5,448 bases of DNA, from positions 1-5,448 of the forward strand of contig CACZQU010000295.1 in the NCBI GenBank assembly GCA_902783305.1. Direction: 5' to 3'. Positions 1 to 5,448 of the stretch are shown here, piece after piece (within the stretch, counting starts at the first letter, position 1; each line of letters opens with the position of its first letter). This DNA comes from an uncultured Lachnospiraceae bacterium. GTDB taxonomy: Bacteria; Bacillota; Clostridia; Lachnospirales; Lachnospiraceae. The position numbers were made by a program, and so were the translations under genes. The notes beneath the pieces were generated by a model that did not search any database, was not told the origin of the DNA, and worked only from the letters and a program-made list of their open reading frames with translations.

Positions 1-25
1 GAAACCGGGTGAAAAACCCAGTTTC
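1..25 (-). other. Edge hairpin, possible second terminator
   Basis: Bases 1-10 pair with 16-25 around a 5-base loop. Read as minus-strand RNA the stem is a continuous 10 bp including one G-U pair; read as plus-strand RNA the same position is a C-A mismatch, so the structure fits minus-strand transcripts better. It lies 26 bases past the main terminator. Any U-tract would fall outside the window, so it may be a back-up terminator or part of the next gene's leader. Seen directly as a repeat; the role is inference. Confidence 0.35.
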
Positions 26-47
26 CTCCTTCCTTTATTTGAGAGGA

Positions 48-78
48 AAACGAATCCCCCGGCTTTGCCGGGGGATTC
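48..78 (-). terminator. Rho-independent terminator of the operon
   Basis: Bases 52-63 and 67-78 form a perfect 12-bp inverted repeat with a 3-base loop, GC-rich in its loop-proximal two thirds. On the minus strand the stem is followed by G and then four T residues and a pyrimidine-rich run. There is no T-run on the plus-strand side, so it acts on minus-strand transcripts. It sits about 137 bases after the kinase stop codon and marks the end of this transcription unit. Confidence 0.88.
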
Positions 79-214
79 AGTATTCGCAGAAGCTGCGGAT
101 CCTGACGTTCATCCTCATCCGCCCGGTCTGCAGCCCGGCCGATCAGTACTACCCGTACAGGTAAATAAGCGGAAAGTCATATTTGTTCCCCGCGATATAC
201 AGGAGCGATAAGCA
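79..214 (-). other. 3' untranslated region of the kinase
   Basis: These 136 bases separate the kinase stop from the terminator. I see no convincing gene: the short frames starting at ATG codons here (21 and 13 residues) lack a ribosome binding site and resemble nothing I recognise. A small stem (85-89 with 93-97, loop of 3) lies just before the terminator. The stretch is long for a 3' tail in an otherwise tightly packed operon, so it could be a decayed remnant or an RNA with its own role; neither is demonstrated. Confidence 0.5.
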
Positions 215-1810
215 TCACCAGTCCATTGCCTCGATCGCCGCTTTCTCAACAGACAGACCCTTCTTATATCTTTCGATAAAGACCTCAAATCCATCCACGT
301 CTGCCGGATCGGGCTGAATGGTAGATCCTGCCATCTCCGAGAAAATCCGTTTCTCCAGATAGTCCTCCAGCTTCTCCCCTTCCTTCTTATCGGCCAGATA
401 CGCTGCCAGAACCGCGATGCCCCAGGCTCCGCCTTCACTGGCCGTATCCATGACAGTAACCGGTGCGTTCACCGCTGCCGCAAGGAAGCTCTGTCCGACT
501 CCTTTGGTCTTGAAGAATCCGCCGTGACCCATAATACGCTCAACCTTTACGCCTTCGTCCTTCATCAGGATATCCAGACCCATCTTTACCGCGCCAAGGG
601 ATGTATACAGGTTAACACGCATCAGGTTCGCCAGGTTGAAATTGCTGTTGGCCGTGCGCAGGAACGCCAGGCGTCCCTCGTTGATCATGGTGATATTCTC
701 CCCGGAATAATAGCCATATGCCAGCAGTCCGCCGCAGTCCTTGTCCCCCTTCAGGGAATTGGTATACAGCTTGCCGAAAAGCTCTCCCATATCGGCCTTG
801 ATCCCCATAAGGTCGCAGAACTCCTTGAACATCCCCACCCAGGCATTCAGGTCGCTGGTACCATTGTTGGCATGGGACATGGCAACCGGGAATCCGGAGG
901 GTGTCGTCACCATATCGATTTCGCGGTAGAGCTTGCTGAGCTGTTTCTCCAGGACGATCATCGCAAAGGTGCTTGTTCCGGCAGATACGTTGCCCGTTCT
1001 GGGCGCGACGGAGTTCGTCGCCACCATACCGGTCCCTGCGTCTCCTTCCGGCGGACACATCGGCACGCCGGCCTGCAGCTTGCCGGTCTCATCCAGGAAA
1101 GCTGCTCCCTCGGGGGTCAGACAGCCGGCATCCTGCCCGGCAACCAGTACCTTGGGGAAGATTTCCTCGGTTTTCCAGGGATAGTTGTATTTGGCAATCA
1201 GTTCATTGAATTTCGCCATCATCTCCTGATTCCAGTCGTTGATGTCCGAATCAATGGGGAACATGCCGGAAGCATCGCCTACTCCGATTACCTTCTGCCC
1301 GGTCAGCTTCCAGTGGATATAGCCAGCCAGGGTATTCGCAAAATCCAGCTTCTCCACATGGGGCTCGCGGTCCAGAATTCTCTGATAAAGATGAGCCACC
1401 GTCCAGCGAAGGGGAATATTGAAATCAAAAAGTTCTGTCAGCTCATCAGCTGCTGCCTGCGTATTGGTGTTCCTCCAGGTCTGGAAAGGTGCAATCTGTT
1501 TCCCTTCCTTATCCAGTGCCATATATCCATGCATCATTGCGCTGACGCCAAGAGCGCCGAACGTGACAGGGGTAATACCGTATTTCTCTTCCACCTGTTC
1601 CCTGAGAGAAGCATAGCAATGCCTCAGTCCGGAGTGAATCTCATCCAGACTGTATGTCCAGATATTGTCGATAAAAGAATTCTCCCAGTCATGGAATCCT
1701 ACAGCCAGCACATTCCCGCCAAAATCAACCAGGACGGCCTTGATCCTTGTCGAACCAAGCTCGATGCCAAGAGCAGTCTTCCCGCTTTCAATCATTTCCT
1801 TCGCGCCCAT
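215..1810 (-). CDS. FGGY-family carbohydrate kinase (xylulokinase/ribulokinase-like)
   Basis: A cytoplasmic sugar kinase of the FGGY family, 531 residues, expected to phosphorylate the imported sugar or its ketose/polyol derivative with ATP. The N-terminal ATPase-fold domain opens with the phosphate-binding segment GIELGSTRIKAV (residues 15-26), where the family's usual first Asp is Glu17. W112-R113-N114 sits where substrate contacts are expected. PPEGDAGTG (253-261) supplies the likely catalytic base D257. The C-terminal domain has VSAGTSTFAMI (275-285), GHGGFFKTKGVGQ (428-440) and SEGGAWGIAVLAA (458-470), matching the nucleotide-binding glycine motifs. The ATG at 1810 is chosen because AGGAGG lies 6 bases before it; the frame is open upstream, with ATGs at 1834 and 1888, but neither has a good site. 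From memory, close relatives are labelled xylulokinase, L-ribulokinase or simply ATPase, so the substrate is left open. It is the last gene of the operon, 81 bases after the small membrane protein. Confidence 0.93.
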   Translation of the reverse strand: MGAKEMIESGKTALGIELGSTRIKAVLVDFGGNVLAVGFHDWENSFIDNIWTYSLDEIHSGLRHCYASLREQVEEKYGITPVTFGALGVSAMMHGYMALDKEGKQIAPFQTWRNTNTQAAADELTELFDFNIPLRWTVAHLYQRILDREPHVEKLDFANTLAGYIHWKLTGQKVIGVGDASGMFPIDSDINDWNQEMMAKFNELIAKYNYPWKTEEIFPKVLVAGQDAGCLTPEGAAFLDETGKLQAGVPMCPPEGDAGTGMVATNSVAPRTGNVSAGTSTFAMIVLEKQLSKLYREIDMVTTPSGFPVAMSHANNGTSDLNAWVGMFKEFCDLMGIKADMGELFGKLYTNSLKGDKDCGGLLAYGYYSGENITMINEGRLAFLRTANSNFNLANLMRVNLYTSLGAVKMGLDILMKDEGVKVERIMGHGGFFKTKGVGQSFLAAAVNAPVTVMDTASEGGAWGIAVLAAYLADKKEGEKLEDYLEKRIFSEMAGSTIQPDPADVDGFEVFIERYKKGLSVEKAAIEAMDW

Positions 1811-1816
1811 AAATGA

Positions 1817-1823
1817 CCTCCTT
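1817..1823 (-). promoter_or_regulatory. Ribosome binding site deciding the kinase start
   Basis: AAGGAGG on the minus strand, with 6 bases between AGGAGG and the ATG at 1810. It rules out the longer reading that starts at 1888 and would add 26 residues without a ribosome binding site. Confidence 0.85.
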
Positions 1824-1863
1824 TTCTCCGTCATATTTGTAACTGTGTCGTCATGCAGCCAGA

Positions 1864-1886
1864 GAAATCCTGAACCATAGGATTTC
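1864..1886 (-). other. Intercistronic hairpin between small membrane protein and kinase
   Basis: Perfect 8-bp inverted repeat, GAAATCCT at 1864-1871 and AGGATTTC at 1879-1886, with a 7-base loop. It starts about 5 bases after the stop codon of the 38-residue gene. It is not followed by a U-tract on either strand, so it is unlikely to be an efficient terminator. An RNA-processing or 3'-end stabilising element that sets transporter and kinase levels apart is a reasonable inference. It sits in the only sizeable gap between genes in the operon. Confidence 0.5.
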
Positions 1887-1891
1887 AACCA

Positions 1892-2008
1892 TCAGTTGTC
1901 TTTGAACAGTCCCAGAACAATAGCTACAATATTCCAGACAGACCCAAGAATCTGCCATCCAAGAGCCAGAAGCAAAATAACAGCAACTACACTAGCCAGT
2001 GTTTCCAT
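1892..2008 (-). CDS. Small single-helix membrane protein, 38 residues, function unknown
   Basis: I do not recognise this protein. It begins METLASVVAV and ends VLGLFKDN, with an almost unbroken hydrophobic stretch from about residue 4 to 35 that would form one membrane helix. Only E2, K36 and D37 are charged. Q19, S23 and N26 line one helical face, and W18, G22 and W25 a neighbouring one, which suggests contact with another membrane helix. AGGAGG at 2015-2020 lies 6 bases before the ATG, as good as the sites of the large genes, and the gene starts just one base after the second ATPase's stop codon, so it is probably translated as part of the operon. A longer reading of the frame to 2122 overlaps the ATPase and has no ribosome binding site. 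By context it could be an accessory subunit of the importer. Proteobacterial glycerol ABC operons carry a small membrane protein (GlpU), but I see no clear similarity. Confidence 0.72.
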   Translation of the reverse strand: METLASVVAVILLLALGWQILGSVWNIVAIVLGLFKDN

Positions 2009-2009
2009 A

Positions 2010-3137
2010 TTATGCCTCCTGTTTTTCTCTGATACGGTTGCCGGTATTGATATCAAACAGGTGGGTCTTCTCACCGCGGACCTCAAGCTTGATGATGTCT
2101 CCCCTGCTGTACCGCTTCTCATCCTCTGTGATCAGCATCAGCAAGGTTTCCCCGACATGGATGCCGATGCGTCTCTCATCACCAAGATTCTCGAAGGTGG
2201 CAATTTTTTCCGGGCTTCCATCCGAATGCTCACCGCCGATCAGAACATCCATCGGGCGGACACCCATCTTACACTTAAAGCCGTCGCTTACCACACTATA
2301 ATATCTCTGAGGAACCGCAATCCGCAGATTACTGTTTTCAAAAGTAAAGAAGAATTTGCCGTCGATACCGGCAATCCTGGTTTCCAGAATGTTCATCGGA
2401 GGCTCACCGATGAAGGAGGCGACAAATTCATTCACCGGATCATCGTATACCTCCATCGGTGTTCCGAACTGCTGCAGTACACCGAAATTGATGATGGCAA
2501 TTTTGTCTGCCAGGGACATCGCCTCCAGCTGGTCATGGGTGACATATATCGTCGTGCATCGGATCTTGTTGATCAGTCTTTTGATCTCGACCCTCATCGC
2601 CTGACGGGCTTTGCCGTCGAGATGGGAAAGAGGTTCGTCCATGAGGAGAAGCTCCGGTTCCCTGATGATCGCTCTTGCGATATTTACCCGCTGCTTCTGG
2701 CCGCCGGAAAGCTTGACCGGCATCTTGTCAAGAATGTCATCGATCTGCATCAGAGGAGCGATCTCCCTCACCCTTTTGTCAATCTCATTTTTGTCAACGC
2801 CCTTGGCGCGAAGATTAAAGGCTACGTTCCCGTACACATTCAGCGGAGGATACATCGCGTAATCCTCAAAGGCAAGCCCGATATTCCTGTCCTTCGGGTG
2901 AAGATTGTTCACCAGACGGTCACCGATATAGATATTCCCCTTTGTAATCTCCTCAAGGCCGGCAATCATGCGAAGCGTTGTCGTTTTTCCGCAGCCGGAG
3001 GGGCCAAGGAATGCCACAAATTCTCCCTGCTCGCAGACCAGACTGAGATCGTTTACCGCATAATCGTTTTTTGTCTTTTTCTTTTTTCCGGAGTTGTCAT
3101 AGCGCTTAAAGACATTTTCCAGCGTAAGTCCTGCCAT
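2010..3137 (-). CDS. Second ABC importer ATPase, MalK/UgpC type
   Basis: ATP-hydrolysing subunit of a carbohydrate importer, 375 residues, on the cytoplasmic face of the permeases. Visible motifs are A-loop aromatic Y13, Walker A GPSGCGKTT (45-53), signature LSGGQ (143-147), Walker B LLLMDE (163-168) with catalytic E168, D-loop SHLD (171-174) and switch H201. The Q-loop reads AFEDYAMYP with Glu91 where Gln is usual. The C-terminal third contains GVRPMDV and an ending that fits the MalK-type TOBE/OB domain. A Lys-rich insert (about residues 14-25, GKKKKTKN) sits between the A-loop aromatic and the next conserved strand. The ATG at 3137 is preferred (AGGAGG 7 bases away); a GTG three bases upstream at 3140 is the alternative. 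The start overlaps the first ATPase's stop as TGATG, indicating translational coupling and presumably equal production for a heterodimer. Confidence 0.93.
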   Translation of the reverse strand: MAGLTLENVFKRYDNSGKKKKTKNDYAVNDLSLVCEQGEFVAFLGPSGCGKTTTLRMIAGLEEITKGNIYIGDRLVNNLHPKDRNIGLAFEDYAMYPPLNVYGNVAFNLRAKGVDKNEIDKRVREIAPLMQIDDILDKMPVKLSGGQKQRVNIARAIIREPELLLMDEPLSHLDGKARQAMRVEIKRLINKIRCTTIYVTHDQLEAMSLADKIAIINFGVLQQFGTPMEVYDDPVNEFVASFIGEPPMNILETRIAGIDGKFFFTFENSNLRIAVPQRYYSVVSDGFKCKMGVRPMDVLIGGEHSDGSPEKIATFENLGDERRIGIHVGETLLMLITEDEKRYSRGDIIKLEVRGEKTHLFDINTGNRIREKQEA

Positions 3138-4297
3138 CACTGCACCTCCTTAACCGCAAAACTCTTAATCGTTTCCTCGTCATAACGAATAACATAGTTT
3201 TTGGAGGTTACATCAAACAAAATAGAGCGGTCCAGCCCAAGCTTCAGATAGATTTCACTGTCGATCTTCACGTTCAGGCCATTCGGCGCGATCATACGCA
3301 CCTGATAGTCGCCGCATTCAGCGGATATGACAGACTTGTTGCCGATACTCTCATAGCTGTAAACCATTGCCCTGAAATACCCTTCCTTCGGCTCGAACGA
3401 ATAGCTGATATGCTGCGGCCGGATACCCAGCTCCGTTTTCGTCATCCCGCTTTCGGCAATTTTCGCAAATACCGCTCGATCCTCCGGCAGCGCAAGCGTG
3501 ATCGTCTCCTTGCCGACCTCGACAGCAGCCGCATAGCCATCCGGCGTCCTGGAAATCGCGGCAGGAATGATATTGATCTGCGGATCCCCCATCAGCTGGG
3601 CAGTAAACTCATTGCAGGGCATATAATAAATCTCATCTCCGGTTCCGATCTGTACGACCTTCCCCTTGTTGATAATCGCGATTCTGTCCCCAAGCGCCAT
3701 GGCTTCCATGAAGTCATGTGTCACATAGATACAGGTAGATCCAAGATTCGCCTGCATTTCCTTGAGCTCCGTACGCATGGAGTTTCTGAGCTTTGCATCC
3801 AGATGCGCCAGAGGCTCGTCCATCAGAAATACATTTGGCGTACGGACAAGAGCGCGCCCCATTGCCACACGCTGCTTCTGTCCGTTGGAGAGCTGACTGG
3901 GAAGTCTTTCCAGCAGCTTCTCCATTTTCATCATCTTGGCTGCCTTTTCGATTCTTTCCTTTATCGTCGCTTCATCCGTCTTATAAAGCTTGCTGCGAAG
4001 AGCGGAGGCCATATTGTCATAGACAGTCATCTGCGGATACAGCGCGTAATTTTCAAAAACCATCGCGACGTTGCGGTGCGCAGGATCAACAAGATTCATG
4101 ATCTCGCCGTCAAAGCTGACTGTTCCCTCCTCCGGCATCGTGATGCCTGCGATGCAGTTCAGGATTGTCGTTTTTCCCGCACCTGCAGGACCGAAAAGAA
4201 CAAAGAATTCATTATTTTTAATGTCCAGGCTGATTCCGTCAAGGGCCTGTACCTTGCCAAAGGATTTTCTTATGTTCTCGATTGTTATTCTTGCCAT
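3137..4297 (-). CDS. First ABC importer ATPase, MalK/UgpC type
   Basis: ATPase subunit of the same carbohydrate importer, 386 residues. Motifs are A-loop F13, Walker A GPAGAGKTT (36-44), Walker B VFLMDE (156-161) with catalytic E161, D-loop AHLD (164-167) and switch H194. Two motifs depart from the norm: the Q-loop is VFENYALYP with Glu82 instead of Gln, and the signature is LSNGQ (136-140) instead of LSGGQ. Walker A also has AGAGK in place of SGCGK. The C-terminal part contains GIRPQH and an OB-like tail as in MalK. It starts at an ATG 8 bases after the MalG-type permease gene. Its ribosome binding site (AAGGTG at 4302-4307, or the weaker-placed AAAGGA at 4309-4314) is poorer than those of its neighbours, so coupling to the permease may matter. 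It differs clearly from the second ATPase in sequence, so the pair is an old duplication and not a recent copy. Confidence 0.93.
   Translation of the reverse strand: MARITIENIRKSFGKVQALDGISLDIKNNEFFVLFGPAGAGKTTILNCIAGITMPEEGTVSFDGEIMNLVDPAHRNVAMVFENYALYPQMTVYDNMASALRSKLYKTDEATIKERIEKAAKMMKMEKLLERLPSQLSNGQKQRVAMGRALVRTPNVFLMDEPLAHLDAKLRNSMRTELKEMQANLGSTCIYVTHDFMEAMALGDRIAIINKGKVVQIGTGDEIYYMPCNEFTAQLMGDPQINIIPAAISRTPDGYAAAVEVGKETITLALPEDRAVFAKIAESGMTKTELGIRPQHISYSFEPKEGYFRAMVYSYESIGNKSVISAECGDYQVRMIAPNGLNVKIDSEIYLKLGLDRSILFDVTSKNYVIRYDEETIKSFAVKEVQ
3145..3151 (-). promoter_or_regulatory. Ribosome binding site of the second ATPase, inside the first
   Basis: AAGGAGG lies within the last codons of the first ATPase. 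AGGAGG is 4 bases from the GTG at 3140 and 7 bases from the ATG at 3137. The spacing favours the ATG, giving a protein beginning MAGLTLENV, which is the usual start for this family. Confidence 0.8.
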
Positions 4298-4305
4298 ACT
4301 GCACC

Positions 4306-5130
4306 TTATCCTTTCACCGCGCCAAAGCTAAGTCCACGAACCAGATGCTTCTGGATGCACAGAGCAAAGACCATAGCAGGAATAGCAGAAACTGTGGCAG
4401 CCACTGCCAGCTGTCCGTAATGGGCACTGTCAGTACCAAGATATTTTGTGATCGCGACTGTGACCGGATAAACCTTGCTGCTGGCGAGAATCAGCGGGAA
4501 AGTGAAGGAATTCCAGGCAAAGATAAAGGCCAGAAGCGCGGATGAAACAAGGCCGGGCTTAATCAGGGGTACGAGCATCCTGAAAAAGATCTGATACCAG
4601 GTATATCCGTCTACCTGCGCGGCATACTCGATCTCAACGGAAATATCTTCAAAGTACCCCCGGACAACCCAGATCAGCAGCGGAAGCGATATCAGCTGGT
4701 AAACCCAGATCAGACCAATATAGGAATCATAAAGGCCAAGCTTCTGATAAATCATGAAAAGAGGAAGTACAACCAGGATCTCAGGCGCGAACTTGTAAGA
4801 CAGGATCTGGAAAGCCAGTTCTTCCTTCCTTGCGAAATTGTATCTGGCAAGGGCATAAGCCGCGGGAACACCGACGATGACGGAGACCAGGACTGCGCCG
4901 CCGGCTACCAGAAGACTGTCTTTGATGTATCTTGCATAGTCGGAGCGAAGCAGTACCTGCTGATAATTGGCCAGTGTCGGGTGGAAAACAAAGGTAGTTG
5001 TAAACACCTCGGTGTCTGACTTAAAGGAGATCAGAAGCATCCAGAGAAGCGGAAATAGCGCAAATACTGCGTAGATAATCAGAAGGACATTCATCAGTAC
5101 GTTTAACGCACGTTGTTTTCCGGTTTTCAC
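4306..5130 (-). CDS. Carbohydrate ABC importer permease, MalG/UgpE type
   Basis: Inner-membrane permease subunit, 274 residues, the usual length for MalG-type proteins. Six membrane segments can be placed at about residues 10-36, 69-94, 107-128, 137-156, 190-215 and 240-260. The cytoplasmic coupling loop that docks on the ATPases is at about 166-192: it keeps A170-A171, D174-G175 and P188, but the Glu of the EAA motif is Tyr169. The C-terminus GLSFGAVKG is the typical MalG ending. Translation starts at a GTG (5130) with AAGGAGG at 5137-5143, 4 bases between AGGAGG and the start; the next ATG is 12 residues in and has no site. It lies 12 bases after the MalF-type permease, whose stop codon overlaps this ribosome binding site. 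It should pair with the MalF-type protein to form the translocation pore. The substrate cannot be read from the sequence. Confidence 0.95.
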   Translation of the reverse strand: MKTGKQRALNVLMNVLLIIYAVFALFPLLWMLLISFKSDTEVFTTTFVFHPTLANYQQVLLRSDYARYIKDSLLVAGGAVLVSVIVGVPAAYALARYNFARKEELAFQILSYKFAPEILVVLPLFMIYQKLGLYDSYIGLIWVYQLISLPLLIWVVRGYFEDISVEIEYAAQVDGYTWYQIFFRMLVPLIKPGLVSSALLAFIFAWNSFTFPLILASSKVYPVTVAITKYLGTDSAHYGQLAVAATVSAIPAMVFALCIQKHLVRGLSFGAVKG

Positions 5131-5136
5131 ACTATA

Positions 5137-5143
5137 CCTCCTT
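5137..5143 (-). promoter_or_regulatory. Ribosome binding site deciding the GTG start of the MalG-type permease
   Basis: AAGGAGG, partly overlapping the upstream gene's TAA stop codon (5143-5145). It supports the GTG at 5130 as the true start and suggests coupled translation of the two permeases. Confidence 0.8.
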
Positions 5144-5448
5144 TAGTCTTCCAGACCCGCGGCCTGTTTCTGCGCATTCCGCTGCAGTTTGACGATTCGT
5201 TTGGCCGCGATATTGATGATCAGCCACAGGACAAGGATAAACGGAATAGCAGCCCCGAATTTCTGGAACTTGAAGCCCTTCTGGTATGCCGTCAGGGATA
5301 GCGACATCAGCGTGTCGCCAGGGCCGCCCTTGGTAAGCGCAAAAATCACAGCATATTCCTGCAGAGCCGCCATAAGCCGGAACAAAAGAGCGATGTAAAG
5401 GCTGGGCTTGAGCATCGGAAGGGTCAGGTTGACAAAGTTAAACCATGC
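5143..5448 (-). CDS. Carbohydrate ABC importer permease, MalF/UgpA type (C-terminal part)
   Basis: The last 101 residues of a permease whose beginning lies beyond the right edge; the frame stays open to base 5448, beginning AWFNFVNLTLPMLKPSL. That opening is the end of the cytoplasmic EAA coupling loop (LPMLKP). It is followed by a membrane segment and then EYAVIFALTKGGPGDTLMSL, the characteristic MalF/UgpA loop with the GGPG motif, then YQKGFKFQKFGAA and a last membrane helix (about 68-84 of the visible part). The tail KRIVKLQRNAQKQAAGLED is cytoplasmic. The ATG at 5415 is an internal Met and not the start. It forms the permease pair with the next gene. The substrate-binding protein usually encoded upstream of such a permease is not visible. 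Confidence 0.93.
   Translation of the reverse strand, partial: AWFNFVNLTLPMLKPSLYIALLFRLMAALQEYAVIFALTKGGPGDTLMSLSLTAYQKGFKFQKFGAAIPFILVLWLIINIAAKRIVKLQRNAQKQAAGLED

Noticed and set aside
118..160. Tiny frames of 13 and 21 residues in the kinase 3' tail
   Set aside because: They have no ribosome binding site and no recognisable composition; chance frames are expected at this size.
115..438. 107-residue minus-strand frame overlapping the kinase C-terminus
   Set aside because: It overlaps the kinase in another frame, has low-complexity Arg/Ser/Trp-rich content and no start signal.
524..1816. Long open frame on the plus strand opposite the kinase
   Set aside because: It is antisense to a clear FGGY kinase, has no recognisable domain or ribosome binding site, and is rich in residues typical of shadow frames.
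1811..1891. Possible internal promoter for the kinase
   Set aside because: An AT-rich TACAAAT segment could pass as a -10 box, but no matching -35 box lies at 16-18 bases upstream.
1892..2122. 76-residue version of the small membrane protein
   Set aside because: The extra N-terminus overlaps the ATPase C-terminus and has no ribosome binding site, while the internal ATG at 2008 has AGGAGG at good spacing.
3095..3115. Possible catabolite-repression (cre-like) site around AGCGC
   Set aside because: It matches the consensus only partly and lies inside coding sequence, with no promoter nearby.
1896..3185. 429-residue open frame on the plus strand opposite the second ATPase
   Set aside because: It is an antisense shadow of an unmistakable ABC ATPase, without motifs or a start signal of its own.

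Overview
The window is one compact, minus-strand stretch of a carbohydrate-uptake operon, transcribed from right to left and ending in a strong intrinsic terminator near the left edge. The organism looks like a Clostridia-type Firmicute, plausibly a gut Lachnospiraceae relative. The reasons are consensus AGGAGG ribosome binding sites before most genes, roughly balanced base composition, tight gene packing, and a protein set typical of sugar-scavenging anaerobes. This taxonomic guess is inference from style, not from a marker gene.

In transcription order the genes are: the C-terminal 101 residues of a MalF/UgpA-type permease (the rest lies beyond the right edge); a complete MalG/UgpE-type permease; two different MalK/UgpC-type ATPases in tandem that overlap by one base; a 38-residue, single-helix membrane protein with a consensus ribosome binding site; an 81-base spacer holding a perfect 8-bp hairpin; and a 531-residue FGGY-family carbohydrate kinase of the xylulokinase/ribulokinase type. 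The last 214 bases are non-coding: a 3' untranslated stretch, a 12-bp GC-rich terminator with a short U-tract, and a second hairpin at the very edge.

Together these would import a small sugar or polyol through a two-permease, two-ATPase CUT1-type ABC importer and phosphorylate it in the cytoplasm. The substrate-binding protein, any regulator and the operon promoter are not in the window; they would lie past the right edge. A pentose, pentulose or pentitol is the most reasonable substrate class given the kinase, but the sequence does not settle it.

The least ordinary points are the unannotated-size membrane peptide between transporter and kinase, and the ATPase pair. Both ATPases carry Glu instead of the usual Q-loop Gln and His in the D-loop. 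Only the first has an altered signature (LSNGQ), which predicts an asymmetric heterodimer. I found no mobile element, CRISPR array, tRNA or rRNA.
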